DNA from: Zygnema cylindricum
Taxonomy: Eukaryota > Streptophyta > Zygnematophyceae > Zygnematales > Zygnemataceae
Direction: 5' to 3'
Length of the DNA stretch: 64,000 nt
Assembly: GCA_037447655.1 (NCBI GenBank)
Contig: JBBHKE010002870.1
Span: forward strand, 62,001 to 126,000
Shown: positions 1-12,395 of the stretch, piece after piece
Layout: every line of letters begins with the position of its first letter
Position numbering within the stretch: position 1 is the first letter of the stretch
Translations under genes and position numbers: made by a program
The notes under the pieces: model-generated
The model's input: only the letters and a program-made list of their open reading frames with translations
Told to the model about the DNA's origin: nothing
Databases searched by the model: none

Positions 1-3000
1 TTCATCAACAGTTTCTTCTGCCTCGACTTCATCACCTTCACAAGCACCTTTGTCCTGAAATGACACCGTGATTTAGTCAGCCAAAAATTCATTCCAAGGA
101 TGTTGGGATGTGCAACAACTCCGTATCAATCGATAAGAAAAGAACCTTGCAAAACTTTGCTTTTCAACCACATGAAGAACAGTAAGAACATTAATCCCAA
201 TTAATTCATCAGTTCCGACGCATGCAGCTGAGTCCTTGCATTTCTCTACAATGGAATTCATAAACTATGTGTGTTCGACAGCAAATTGCCTATGCATTAG
301 ACTTTTTCCACACACCTCCAACTTTAAAATCATTTAAACACATTTTTGGAATAGAATGTCAGTAATTCACTACAACGCTGACAGCTATCAAAAAATGTCT
401 ATCGCAATGGATTAATATCATATAAATGCCTTGTTGCTGCAATTAAAGCTTCTGATTTACAAACCCAATGGTCGAGCAATGAGAACAAGAACTTTTCAAT
501 AATAGTCATCAACAGTGTTTATCGCAAAATCTAATGCATTACCTATTAGTCCTGAACGATATATGAACCAAAACCTGCTGAATGCCACATGATTGGAATA
601 AATACACATCAAACAAGTCACCTAATCGAAACACCTTGTACAAAATAAAACAACGGAAAAACATATTTCATTCATCTGCAACCATCTTAATTATGGTGAC
701 CGACTACTAAAATCACCAAAGTAAAAACCGGCGGCGTCACTTTCCTACACAAAAAAACCTATCCCCCGGCTACATTCACAAGCATTCGAATGATGACCCA
801 CCTCAGGAAAAACTGACACACACTGAAGTTCCTTTCCAGTTAAAGGCTCCCATAGCCTCACCTGTAAAAAAAATATACAACTCAGCCACTTGAAGTCAGC
901 TATTCCTGCAATTTACCAATTTCCTGAAGACAGTCGCCAAGAAAAGTACTGAGCGTTTCTCAGAAATAATAACCCACACTTATTCCAAAAGTATCTAAAC
1001 ATATAGTGAATCTAGAAGCTAGACATCCAATCACAATTGTTTTACATCTACAGCATTGAAAACTCCTCTTCCGACCTGCATTGCAGAGTAAACCCCATTG
1101 GAAACCTTGTGCTTACTGTGCAGTCGCCTCCACCAGAGACTACGAGGCCTTCTGCCGTTCCGATAAAGTCCACACATGTGACAAAACTGTTATTTAAATG
1201 TTGTCAAGGTTGCAGACAAAGTTCTTGGACTTCAGTGAGTACATTTTTACCCCAGCACAAGATCCGTGTGTGGGGCTTTGAATATTTCAAGTTGGGTAGT
1301 GTATCAAATTATCAGTGAAGCCTTTGAAACATACTAAAAATTTGCAAGCGAGAAGTTGAAACAGGAGAGCTAAACACAGCACCATAAAAACATAAGGACT
1401 TCAAACATTAGAAAAGCACCGCAAGCCAGAAATTCAAACAAGAGATGGCTGAAGACCCTAAAGCAAAAAAAACAGAAATCCTGTTTTTGAAATATGATAC
1501 AGCTTGTGGCCGAGGCAGAAGCTCTGGACTTCATGAGCTCCAAGCAAGGGCTTCTCTGGGAAAACGCTCACCTGCAGTTGGCAAAATACTTCAACAATTC
1601 TCAGACCAGAAAGAACTTGAGAAAACTGCATGTCCAATGTAGGCTTTAATAGCCAAATTGCACATTGGTATGAGTATTTTGCAAGGAAAGGCAGAGAACA
1701 AACATTTTCCCAAAAAAGCCAGTCAAGAGGCGAAAGTCTTACTCGAACTTTGAGATCCCGGTCTCCACTGGCCACATAACGACCATCAGGTGACATTGCC
1801 TGGCCAGCCAAAGGCAATCTTGACATTGTTTTCAAACCATGATTTTTTACTTATTCAAATCATTAACCTATTCACTGTAAAATTCTTGGATGGTTCATTG
1901 CCTGGGCTGTATCCTGGGAAAATGTCAACAAAGTTCCCAAATGGAGTCAAAATAGGAATATCCCTTAGAAATAACGGGTCGAGTAAGTGACTCAAAAAAA
2001 TCTTTTGATTGACAGTAGCCTAAGCTGGTATTTCAGCTGTTCTTAGAGTTACGCTGTGTCTTTTTCTGTGTCTTTGTTTTGTCTGACTTTCTTTAATTGA
2101 GCACCTAATTGCATCTGCTTATTCAGCTCACCGATATCACATGATATGTATTTCTATAAAAATTCAGTGAGGAGTTATTCAGTGAGTGAAATAGGTGAGC
2201 CATGCCACAAGAGTTACTTCCCAAACTAGGTAACATGTAAACGCATGTGAACGCATTTGCTCGCAAAAATATTGCTAACAACCTAGCTCTCTTGGCACAG
2301 AGTTTGCCGTGCTTTCAGTCTTCTTTATCAAGCTTTATGTGCCTTTCCGATTAAAAAATCATTCATTTTAAAATTCCCAATAAAACTTACAAGGTCAGTA
2401 ATTATAGAGCAGCAATGTCCAAGCAGCTGAACAGGTGAACCCTCATTTATTTCCGCCGACATAACGGAAAGAACTCCATATTTGTCCGCGAAAACAAGCC
2501 AGTTTCCATCAAAACTGAAGGCTGCCGCACTGACCTTCTTCGCCACACGCCTGTTCCGTCAATGTAGCAGTGGAAACAACGTATTTTAGAAGTATGACAA
2601 GTCACTATTTGGCATAAAAAAGGTTCACATAATCCAAGGACGGGTGATATGATAGTTCTTTCTAGTAAACCACAACCAGCCTTTCAAACAAGCGAGAAGA
2701 TATAGATAAGTCAGATCAGTCCAATCCACTGAACTATATTACAGAACCACGGTTTGAACAGACATTTTTTAGTAGAACTGTCGAAGACAAAGACAACGGT
2801 CATCCTGACAAATGTACCACCACAAAGAAGACTCTCAAACCTACAAACATTCCCCAAACACAAATCTAGAGGTTATGCCTCCGCCATTCAAAGCATATTT
2901 TTCAGTCTATTTGTGGATTGTACAACAGGTTTATAAACAAAGATGCTCTTTCAAATTGACATAGTGACATTTTTGAGGACATTGTCTACATTCGACAAAA

Positions 3001-4418
3001 AATCTACGTGTCAATACTAACAAGCTAGTATACATTGTCCCTTCCCAAAGTACGATAACTGGGAATGAAAATTCATTTTCCATGCCCAGAGCTCCAGAAT
3101 CACCCATGGTCAGATGACATAGGTAAGAAATAAATTTTCCGCTGGTTCATCACCAACAGTTATGTGTCCATGATTTCATAAACTAAATAAATATGTTTCA
3201 TTATTGCAGACGTGCGTGTCAATTTTTGGCCAAAAATATGGCACCATGGAACATAGGAAATCATTTCATTGACACATAGGAAATCACTTCATTGACAAGG
3301 ATTTTAATCCTAAACTGTCCAGGTCGACTTTCCCTAAGATTGCAGTCAAAAATGCCAACATCAGAGAGAAAACTTTAGAGGCCAATACTTTTTACATTTG
3401 TGGCACCGACCATGCAAAACACGGAAGGGCCAGTTCTGACAAGATTGCATTTCTTCGCCTGAAAGTCAAAACCCCTGTTTAAATGTGCTTTAGACCAATG
3501 ACTGTGCGCTAAAATCCGTTACTTTACAAGAGCCCAGAGTTTACATCATAAAAGAGGAAACCAGTTTTAGATAATATGCTACAGACATAAAGAGACTAAC
3601 TTGCATAGATTGGAGCAAAATAGGCCAGGCTCGAAGTTGCTTAGTACAAATGTGAAAAACTTTGAAAATGAGAAGGCAGAAACTTCAGTATTGAAAACAT
3701 TAAAAACCAAAAATGCAATGGATGAAAATTTCGGCACAACTACCAGAAAGGGGCAGCATTTCATCAAGTCAATAACTGATGACGGTGATGCTATGGCTCC
3801 AGCCCCAAAGTGGAATAATTCTGGCTTAGCAGCAGCCACAAATACCAAATAACCATTGCATGAAACACTATCCTCGGAATTAAAAGATAAGCCTTACACT
3901 GATCTCTTGCAGTGCCAATCCGAGGTGTCCCATACTTTGACCAGCTTGTCATCTCCCGCAGACACAAACAGTTTTCCGCTTCCATCGAAGGCCACTGTAC
4001 GGATAGCATCGCCATGTCGAGAGGGTGTGGTGTCATCCCGCAGCAAAATAGCTACATTAGACCTGAGAAACGTATCAGTAGAATATGCCAGAGCCATGTC
4101 AAAATGGCTAATATGTTCTTACCAACTGCACTACCATGATACCAATATGCTTCTAAAAGGCTAACCCCTAAAACTACAACCATTCAAACCTATACCTGGT
4201 GAGCAAGGTTGAGCTGCTCACTGTAAATCAAATACTCGAAGTGCGGCACCAATAGCCACAATCACAAAATTTCCATCGGGTGAAGTAGAAATCAGAGCAG
4301 GCGCCATAGTTGCACGTCTCTGGTTCCCAGCAGTTGATGGCTTTCCACTGTCCTTTGTTTCTTGCTCGTCAACTTCAACCTCGACAGCTTCTGGTGCGCC
4401 ATTTTCTTCCTCCCTCAT
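1..4418 (-). CDS. TRM82: Trm82/WDR4-like WD40 protein, tRNA (guanine-N7)-methyltransferase non-catalytic subunit (3' end beyond window)
   Basis: Eight exons are visible on the minus strand: 4222-4418, 3898-4062, 2391-2550, 1743-1799, 1501-1571, 1117-1186, 802-861 and 1-54 (open at the window edge). Every junction has GT/AG and the phases agree, giving about 278 residues. The product resembles plant TRM82, the WD40 partner that stabilises the Trm8/METTL1 enzyme making m7G46 in tRNA. Matching motifs are ALRVFDL near the N-terminus, FVSAGDDKLVKVWD (first clear blade), HCCSIITDL, SPDGRYVASGDRDLKVR, GAHEVQSFCLGH, and VVSGGGDCTVRLWEP. After ISVFPE-type sequence an acidic stretch (GDEVEAEETVDE) begins, as in the variable linker of the family. 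The start is the ATG at 4418; an in-frame ATG further upstream follows a possible acceptor (tttctag), so a 5' exon cannot be excluded. The gene is head-to-head with the YqgE gene. Confidence 0.9.
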
Positions 4419-4973
4419 GCCTAGAAAATTATAGATAGAAAGAAACTGATAAGGATGTAAAAGCAAAAGCTACCTGTCGAGGAATCAGAAAGCCAGCAAA
4501 AGTAAACAATCTGATATCGGAGACGCTTTTAGCCTCGAAAATTATTTACACTGATATCTTCTATGGCACGAGTCTGAACAGGCCGTATATATGGACTCTG
4601 CCACTGAGGAATACATGCGCAAAAGAAACGAGAAAAGTACAATATAGTGTAATAATCTGGAAGGAGGGAGGAAATTGGACGAATTCCGGTAATAAAAGTT
4701 GTATTCGCATATTTTTTCCAGGCGCCTTCATTTCAAAGTTTCCTCAGTTTGAACTAAAGAAATCACGTCATTAATTTATTTTCCTAAAGCAAAGCACTTT
4801 AACTAATACAGCTTACGGCTTCTTCTGTGTGAAAGTCTTCACTTTTGCCCAAAGTCCTCTGTGAAGCAGCTCCACAAGATTGTCGTCATTTCTGTTGCAA
4901 CTTTGCATTTTTTCCATCTTCTTTAAGCTTTTAAAGCGAGCACAAGCAGTTTTTTTTTTCTGCCTGAGGGACC
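4419..4973. promoter_or_regulatory. Putative bidirectional promoter between TRM82 and the YqgE-family gene
   Basis: About 555 bases separate the two divergent start codons. I see no open frame with homology here and no clear TATA box at a fixed distance from either start. That the region drives both genes is an inference from the head-to-head arrangement. Confidence 0.45.
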
Positions 4974-7764
4974 ATGACTACTTCCACGAAAGTGTTCCCT
5001 CCAGCATCCATGGATACTGTTACGAGAACAGCAATGAGTGCACCAGCTTTCTCTCCATCCCCATCAGCAGCACTATACCGCTTGTCTCCCTCTCGTTGGC
5101 GCTTGTGCTCCACAGAGAGAGAGCGCCTTCCTGCATGTTCCACGTGGCAGTGGTAGGCAGCTCTGGTTTCCTTCTCATGTTGCTGTGTTCACACATCATT
5201 GGAGCTTCCAAGGAATCCTTACACGAGTGGTCCTTTCCGCTCTTGCAGCCACAGCTTCAAGCGGTCCAGCAAACGATTCGGGCATGTTTTCGTTCGACGA
5301 AGGAGTTCTTCGCTGCCGTCGATCAAGGCATCTGTGGAAGAGGGAAAAGAAGATGCGGGGGGTTCCGCGGAGGATGGTCAGGAGGGTCTGGGAGCTGCTG
5401 TGATAGACTGGCGAGAGTTTAGAGCCAGACTAGTACAGAAGCAGGAGGGAGTCACTGGGAGCAGTGTTTCTTGGGCCCATCCTTTAGCTGCACCTGAGAC
5501 TGGCTGTATTCTTCTTGCTCATCCCGCAGCATTTGGTGCTCGGCAGCAGTATTTCCACCAGGCCGTAATTTTTATCTTTGCACATGGGTGAGGCTTTTTT
5601 TTGTTTGTATGATAGGCTGAAATATTTGCTCCGCCTTTTGGAAGCCGTAAGTGCTAGTATTTATTTGTTGTTATGATTCCTGTGAAATGACTTTGAAACA
5701 CATAGAAAAGCACAGTTTTATACGTTTGTAATTAAGAGGTGGAGAGCTACACGGTTGGTGATGGCTGACCTTCCTGGGATGCAAATGTGGACATGCAGAG
5801 ATGAAGGCACTGCAGGCATCATATTGAACAGGTATGGCATCTCGTAATTCTTGTGTATGCATATGTTATTCGCAGGCATGAGCCTTTGGTCCAAACAAGG
5901 AAAGGCATAGATTTGTGTCATCAACAGGTTCAAAGTCCTAGAGGACACTTGCAATTGTTAATACTTATTGGATTTTTATATTTTCAAGGTTAGCATTTGG
6001 TCACTAGTAGGCAATTTTATTCTGGCTCATGCAACCAGATTGAGGCTGGTAGTTTTCTGAAGGTATCTGTTCCTGTTCTATGGGCTTAGTTTTTCTTGTT
6101 TCTCACAAAATGATGCAATTAGTTGGACCAATAATCTTGTCAGAGAGCCATTATTCAGCCGAGGTGTATCGAAATAGCTTTCGTCTTAGTAGGATCTCCT
6201 TTTTTTCAATTTTTAGTGTATATACTATGTCTTCTAATATGCAAACGATAATGCCTTGATAATGCTGATTCTGTACTCACACAGTTTGTCCTTTTGAATG
6301 GTGTGGCCCCAGGCCTACAGAGTACACTCTTGGACAGCTTGCAGGGTTTGAGGAACTACATTCAGAATTTTCAACCTGTCCACTATATATGGGAGGAGAT
6401 GTTGGCAACAAGAGCACCCATGTCCTTCATGGCCATGGGGAACTCGAAGGTGCCAAAGAGGTCATCGCGGGTGTATATGTTGGAGGTTATTCTGCCTTAA
6501 AGGACCACGTCAATAAAGGCCTTAGTTCCCCTATGGATTATCGGTGGTTTGCACGATATTCAGGTCGGTGTCTTTGATCCATTGCTAGTGTATTTGAACA
6601 TGGCTAAGAGTGTAAGCGTTTTTTTACTATTCCTATTGCAATGGATATAGCGTAACTCGTTGGAACAACAAGGACTTGAATTTCCTTGATCAGTGCGACG
6701 AGAACATTGCTATTGAATTGGTGGGAAGAGTGATTTGGGGGCTGTTTGAAACGCTGCCTGGACCATTTTTTTGCTCAACAGTACTTTGCATTGCATCTTT
6801 TTGATTCTTCCTGTTAATGTAGATAGATATCAACAGGATCCTGTTGATGTAGGTACGAAGGATTTTGGAACAAATGGAGACTGTTTTTTCCAAGTGGGTT
6901 TGTTATCACTGTGACGAGTAACAGGGGAGATATTGAATGTGTGAAGTTTTTATCAGGATGACGAACATAATAGGAATATGATATAGCAGTAAAAGAAATA
7001 ATATTGTGGTCAATAAGATTGTTTTCTGTAGCCGTCATTTGGTGCAAACCTCCTGTCGTAGAAATTTTGGACTTAATTTTTTCATGATGAGCAGGCAATC
7101 ATCAAAAACAACTGAGCTGGTTTTGAAAGAAAAGAGTCAAAAGGTTTTCTTTTGTATTCCTTGTAGATTTGCGTAAATGCATATCTGTCTAAAGGAAGAC
7201 CGGACCACTTCACGTGCTATGTGGGCATAACTTACTGGAAATTTTAACCTTAGATTTTCCTTTGCAGTTTGCTTTCATGACTATTGATAGGGCTGATCAA
7301 TCCCCTATCACCTTTTCACCTTTTTACCTTTTCACCTTTTTGTACTTTTAAACGACAAATGGTCAAAAGATGCTATGGCAAAATTCTATGTTTGCAAAAC
7401 TTTTATTATTAGTTTGTCCCTTGCCCAACATATTGTTGATTGGTGACCAACTCCAACGGAACATAGAAACTTTGAAATATCCTTGCGCCTGTTTTTTTAT
7501 TGCGTCTATTGAGTTTGGCTTTCTTTAAACGGAGCTTCTTGTTGTGGACTAATGTTAGAGGGTGTGTGCACTCAATGACCAGGATGGGGCCCAGGTCAAT
7601 TGGAGCGAGAGGTAGCTGCTGGAGTTTGGTTTTTGGCATCTTGCTCTAAAGACCTTATTTTGAAGCACACATTGGATCTAAAAACACCTCTATGGCGAGA
7701 GACAATGGAGCTGATGGGAGGAGAATACGCAGCTTTGGCCAAGAAGTCCTATGGCGAGGTTTAA
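4974..7764 (+). CDS. YqgE/AlgH (UPF0301, DUF179) family protein, probably plastid-targeted
   Basis: Proposed exons are 4974-5152, 5249-5587, 5799-5831, 6313-6563 and 7583-7764 (327 residues). Phases agree at every join. Family hallmarks are WREFRARLV, WAHPLAAPETGCILLAHP, QQYFHQAVIFIF, then GTAGIILNRPTEYTLGQL spread over three exons, YMGGDVGNKSTHVLHGHG, GVYVGGY and WGPGQLEREVAAGVW. The end (LWRETMELMGGEYAAL) matches the plant form. The N-terminus is Ser/Arg-rich, ending near SLPSIKASVEE, like a chloroplast transit peptide. The start is the least certain part. A single in-frame TAG at 5154 is removed by a 96-base intron (5153-5248) with a good pyrimidine tract before its AG. A second in-frame ATG lies at 5034. 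Biochemical function of the family in plants is not established. Confidence 0.82.
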
Positions 7765-10259
7765 CTCATAAAACGCTTTTACTTAATTGTTGTACAAAAA
7801 TTTGCATTTTGGCAATTGGTTTATTTTTCAAGCATATCAAACCGGATCAGCTTCGCGTTGATTTCTCTTTTTCAGGGGATATTGAATTGTCGGTATTTTG
7901 GTCAAAAGTGTGGAAGGAATCTTTTGTTTGAAACAATTCGTGGCTAGTATTGTTCAGGTTATTGACGGCTGTAACATTCGAGGTCGTATTTGAATTGTAT
8001 TATGTAGTCGATTGGCCAGATGATAGGAATTCTCCTGTCGTCTTTTTTGAATTAAGCCTATGAGTACTTGTATTGGATTGCTTTAGATGAATATTCAAAT
8101 GAAAACGTCTTTAGTGGCAAAATATAGAAAGTGGTATATCAGTTAGTTCAGTATAGTTCCAGTTTTGTTCATGCAAGTGACGTGAAGGTCACTGTTGCCG
8201 ATCCATTCGAGAAGTTTATTTAAAGAGTTTTATATAGTTTTATACCCTTTAAATAATAATTGACACTGTGGATGAAATCCAGGTGTGCATGTTGACTCAT
8301 GCACAATGTTTGAGAAAGCATTCTATACGACCTGTCCAGTTTTACTAATTGACAAAATGTTTTTTTTTAAATAGTGGCACTACTTGTATGGAGTTTTTCA
8401 CACTAGTATCCGAATTCTCTTTTGTGTACGTGGATTGTATTACCTTCCCATCTTTCTGTTTCTGTAAACTACTCTCTGTGATGGATATAATGGCTTCAAA
8501 AAATTGTAGAAACTGGAACATGAAGAAGGCAACAAAGGATGCACGACATGGCATATAATTATCACCTAACTGTTTGTGTGAAGTTTTAGAATGGAACTCG
8601 GTATGAGATTGGGTTACAAAACATTGAGGGGATACAAAGCTGTCTGAGCGTATGTGTCTATGGTCGTCCTGAACAAGAAAATCTGGAGAAATGTAAGAGA
8701 CGTTGTAAAACAGGTACAAATAAGCCGAGAAAATTGTAATGTCACACGTAAAATCATCAAGAAGGTAAGCTGACAGTTATTGAGGTTCATGTTCAGTGTT
8801 TCTATTTGTTACTTTGTAAAATCTGTGCTTTGGCGTCGTTAATTGTGAGCTTCATATGTTAAACATACTTACGCTCAACTGCTGCTATTCATGTTGTCAA
8901 CCACTTGAGGTGGATATTTTGATGTAGGTCAATATTCAGTATACTATTCATTGCGATCCCCTTGAATTGATGTCATTACAAGTGTCAAATTGTCGAGTTC
9001 ACTCCAAGATCAACCATTTAGTTGCAATGGTCTCAATCATGATATAGAACACTATATCGGTACATCGGAAAGCTCACTGGCATCTCTTTCAGGCCATTCT
9101 CATAAGAAATGAATCCTCATCAGACAAGTACATCGCGTATTACTATCAGTGTTAATGTTTTTTTCCTGATTAGATCAACTTTTTTTGTGTGCGCACTTGT
9201 CTTAGTTTTCATTTACAGACCACCAATCGGAAGGCATCTTACCTTTATGTCACAACTTAAATTTATTCGACAAGTGTGCACAGAGAAAGATGAGTTTAAA
9301 AGCACAAAACAAAACAAAACACGTGAATTTGGTTTGAATTGGTAGAAGAAGTCGCTTTCTCATTTTCAAGAACACTATCAAGAAGCCTTGGTCTTGTACT
9401 TTTGTTGCATGCATGGAAGGTGTTTTAGCTTTTCTTTCATAATAAAACAGTGGAAACCAGTGTAGAATATTAAGTGTACAACGGGTCCAACGGCTTCAAA
9501 TATCTTTGTTATTTATTGCCGTGCTTGTAGTTTTTCAGTTTTGGCCATGCCACCCCTTTTGTACCTCCAGGTTCAGATGGCTTACCATCGCGCTTTTTGA
9601 TTTATCCTGCCACTTCCTATTTACAGCAAAAATTGACAATGCATTCCAATTCTGCCAACTCTCTTTCCTAATGAATTTTACTTATGTTTTGGCAGACCTC
9701 TCGCCTATTCACCTAAAATCGAAATAACGAGTGTCACTGCAATTCAGACATTATAAGATACTGGAAGTAAACGTATGGTACATGTCAAAAAAATGAAATT
9801 GTGTGTAATTTTCTGCTAGCGATTTCATTGGTCTTATTCCATACCATAGTGTCCACCCTGTTGAACCGAAAACAATAAAAGGTGTGGTCGAGTTCGACAT
9901 GCTCAATATTATTTTTCCTATCAAAATCAAAATCATATGAAATAGCCGGGGCCGCTTTCAAAGGGGTTTTGGTGAAGCCAGTTCCTTAGGTGCTAAGATG
10001 TGTCGATTTGCCACTTTTGTACTAATAATAGTTTCATTCAATTCTCTAGAACACGTATTACAAAATAGTTCAATTTTACCAATTAAGATTAATTATTGAA
10101 TGTTTTTGAGTTTGACAAGGTGGACATTAAGATAGATTAAAAGTGCAAAAACATATTATACAACTTTTCGGAGTAAAAGACGCTGGGCTCACCACATTAC
10201 AAAATCATTGTAAGAAAAAAGTAGTGAGATTTTTGGGTCAGATTAGCACTTACCAGAAT
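7765..10259. other. Gene-free interval downstream of the YqgE-family gene
   Basis: About 2.5 kb of mildly AT-rich sequence. The open frames on both strands are short, have no recognisable domain and no conserved splice context. The first few hundred bases presumably hold the 3' UTR of the YqgE gene. I see no RNA gene, inverted repeat or tandem array here. Confidence 0.5.
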
Positions 10260-10355
10260 TAGAGTGACCACCTCTAGTAGGGAAGGGAAGGGCAGTATAG
10301 TTCCTTCAATTCCCTCATCACTTTCCCTGTCTTCTGGTGTTGTACAATTTAAAGT

Positions 10356-10386
<31 letters not shown>

Positions 10387-10469
10387 GTGTTGTAACGTTT
10401 TCTAAAGGGTTTTCAAGTTACTTTAAGCTTTTTTGAAGTTTTTTTCAGCTTTTTTTTTAGTTCTAAAAA

Positions 10470-10665
10470 CGGCAATCAGAGGGGAGAGAGAGAGAGAAAG
10501 AGGGCGGATAAGACAAGGGGAAGAAAGAAGATGAAGGATAAGGGCGAAAATGGAAAAAGGGGAGTGGGGGGGAGGAGGGGGAAGTGGAGGGGGAGGGGAA
10601 GGGGGAGGGGGAGGGAGAGGGTGAGGAGGAGGTGAAGAGAGAGGGAGAGAAAGAGAGAGACGTTC
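10470..10665. repeat. Purine-rich (GGA/GAGA) low-complexity tract
   Basis: The + strand is almost pure A/G for roughly 190 bases, moving from GAGA through GGGGGA to GAGAGA. It produces long Pro/Ser-rich open frames on the minus strand that are composition artefacts. A short TATATA run and a T-rich run lie just upstream (10355-10385). Confidence 0.8.
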
Positions 10666-10774
10666 CCACCTCAATGTCACTGTTTTCTCTGAGCTCCTCC
10701 CTGCCGTTCTACAGCCAATCAGCCTCCTTCTCACACGTGTGAGAGATTCTGTCACAAAGCGCCGAGGAAATAAT

Positions 10775-11172
10775 GCCAAAAACCCTAAATTAACCTTGAT
10801 TTCATGAGAATTCCATAGAAATCTTCTCGAAAAGCCTTGAAAAAACCCTACAAGGTGACCATGAACAAACCCTAAAAACTCTCAAAAAAACCCTAAAACA
10901 AACATTTTCCTCACTTAACCTGGTTTATATCCCGTACCCCTCAAAACCCTAAAAAACCCTTTAAAACACTGAAAAAACCCGGTGATACACTACTTCTTTC
11001 CCGCTCTCCTTCCCTCCCTCTCTCCCCTCCTCGAGCTCAAATAGTTCGATTCCCTTCTCTTTCTTCCTCGCCCTATTCACACCACACGTGCGGGTTCACA
11101 GCCGCTGTGGACACGAAAGCGCAGTGACGCAGAGCTCCTCCGATCTCCATTTTTTAGGGTTTTTCAGGGTTT
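10775..11172. promoter_or_regulatory. Cluster of telobox-like AAACCCTAA/TTAGGG motifs
   Basis: CCCTAAA-type motifs recur at about 10784, 10846, 10869, 10890, 10943 and 10954 on the + strand; the reverse form TTAGGGTTTTT appears at about 11153. In plants, AAACCCTAA (telobox) is common in promoters and 5' UTRs of translation-related genes. The spacing is irregular, so this is not a telomere array. No gene start is recognisable beside it. A pyrimidine-rich tract (10995-11080) lies within the cluster. Confidence 0.4.
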
Positions 11173-11340
11173 CTTGGAGTCTAAAAAGGTTTCAAGGCGA
11201 AGTACAAAAAGGAGGACGCCGATTCGTTTTCAAAATGCGCGGGAAAATTTTTGGACCGTCCAAAAATATCGTACGGTAAACGACTAAAGTACTAACCGCA
11301 ATGTTTGGTACTTTTGATTTCGTACGTTTCAGCTATATTT

Positions 11341-11396
11341 AGGGTACGGTACAGTACAGTATTGTATAGTACTGTACTGTACTGTACTGTACTATG
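11341..11396. repeat. GTAC-rich short tandem repeat
   Basis: The segment contains runs of the 5-base unit GTACT/GTACA (for example gtactgtactgtactgtac). Because GTAC is its own reverse complement, the block can fold on itself. The surrounding 11.3-15.4 kb is unusually rich in CGTAC and GTACG. Confidence 0.75.
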
Positions 11397-12395
11397 GTTC
11401 GCACCATAGTATTAATTTATAAAATGCGGCTCAATAAAAAGTCTTACATGCACTAAACTACAATTGTAAAATAAGAGTTAGTTCGTATTTTATTCTCATA
11501 AAACGGATTTTTAGCATTTGCAGAATTTATGTGTGGTCGAAATGTGTCGCAACAGAATCAGAATTGAAAATCCAACAAGAAAAAAGTACAACCGAGCGGC
11601 GGATTTTGCCGATATTTGTGAACATTTTGGGGTGAAATAGGGGGCTGAAACGAAAGATAATCGAAGCTATTGACGAATGAGCGCTTTTAAAAAGATTGCC
11701 TTTTCAGCATAAGATTTACAGTAATCAAAGATCCAGTCCGGGGTTCCATCAAGGAGGTTCCTGTAATTGTACGAACAACATTAATGGCTGTCTTATTTGT
11801 ATACGTGTTCTGATTTGAGTGGTCTCAAGAAAGTTAAAGATAATAGATTGAAAATTGAAAAAGATTTTACAAACCGACCCAATTTCAATGTAGAACTGTA
11901 CTTTCGTACTTAATACATGTACGAATTATGCGTACCATGTCATTGTAATTGTACCACTGAAGCTCCCTTTTTTTAGCCAAAAGGAGCGTGACACGGTGAC
12001 GGGATATTTTCCGGGCGAAGACTTTCCGTTGGATTTTAGTCGATTCGCCTCCACCTTGTCAGAAGGCACGTAGCCTTTGCTACGTGTAAAAAATTTGGTG
12101 GTACAGTACAGTAGTCCATCGTCGCACGAATTTGCACCATCCACGTGTAGCAATTTATGCGTTCTGTACCTTGCCGAGCCGGATGGAGCGATTTATTATT
12201 CGCGGATGAGGATCTAATCGAACGGTCAAATGTTCGCGGCCCGACTCTTGGAGGATCTTGGTCGGATCCTATGGAATGTTGTTGCAAAAAAGTACGACAT
12301 AGTACGTAAAATTACAGAATTCTGTAAACAACCTCACTTTTCCTCTGATGGAAACTCTCACCCGCAATAATCAAAACCTCATTATCATTGTCTTA

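Noticed and set aside
4880-5422. 180-codon plus-strand frame overlapping the YqgE leader
   Set aside because: Wrong frame relative to the conserved YqgE motifs and no family similarity.
10423-10779. 118-codon Pro/Ser-rich minus-strand frame
   Set aside because: It is the complement of a purine tract, begins at a TTG, and its composition alone explains it.
10775-11172. Interstitial telomere array
   Set aside because: Motifs are irregularly spaced and not in tandem.
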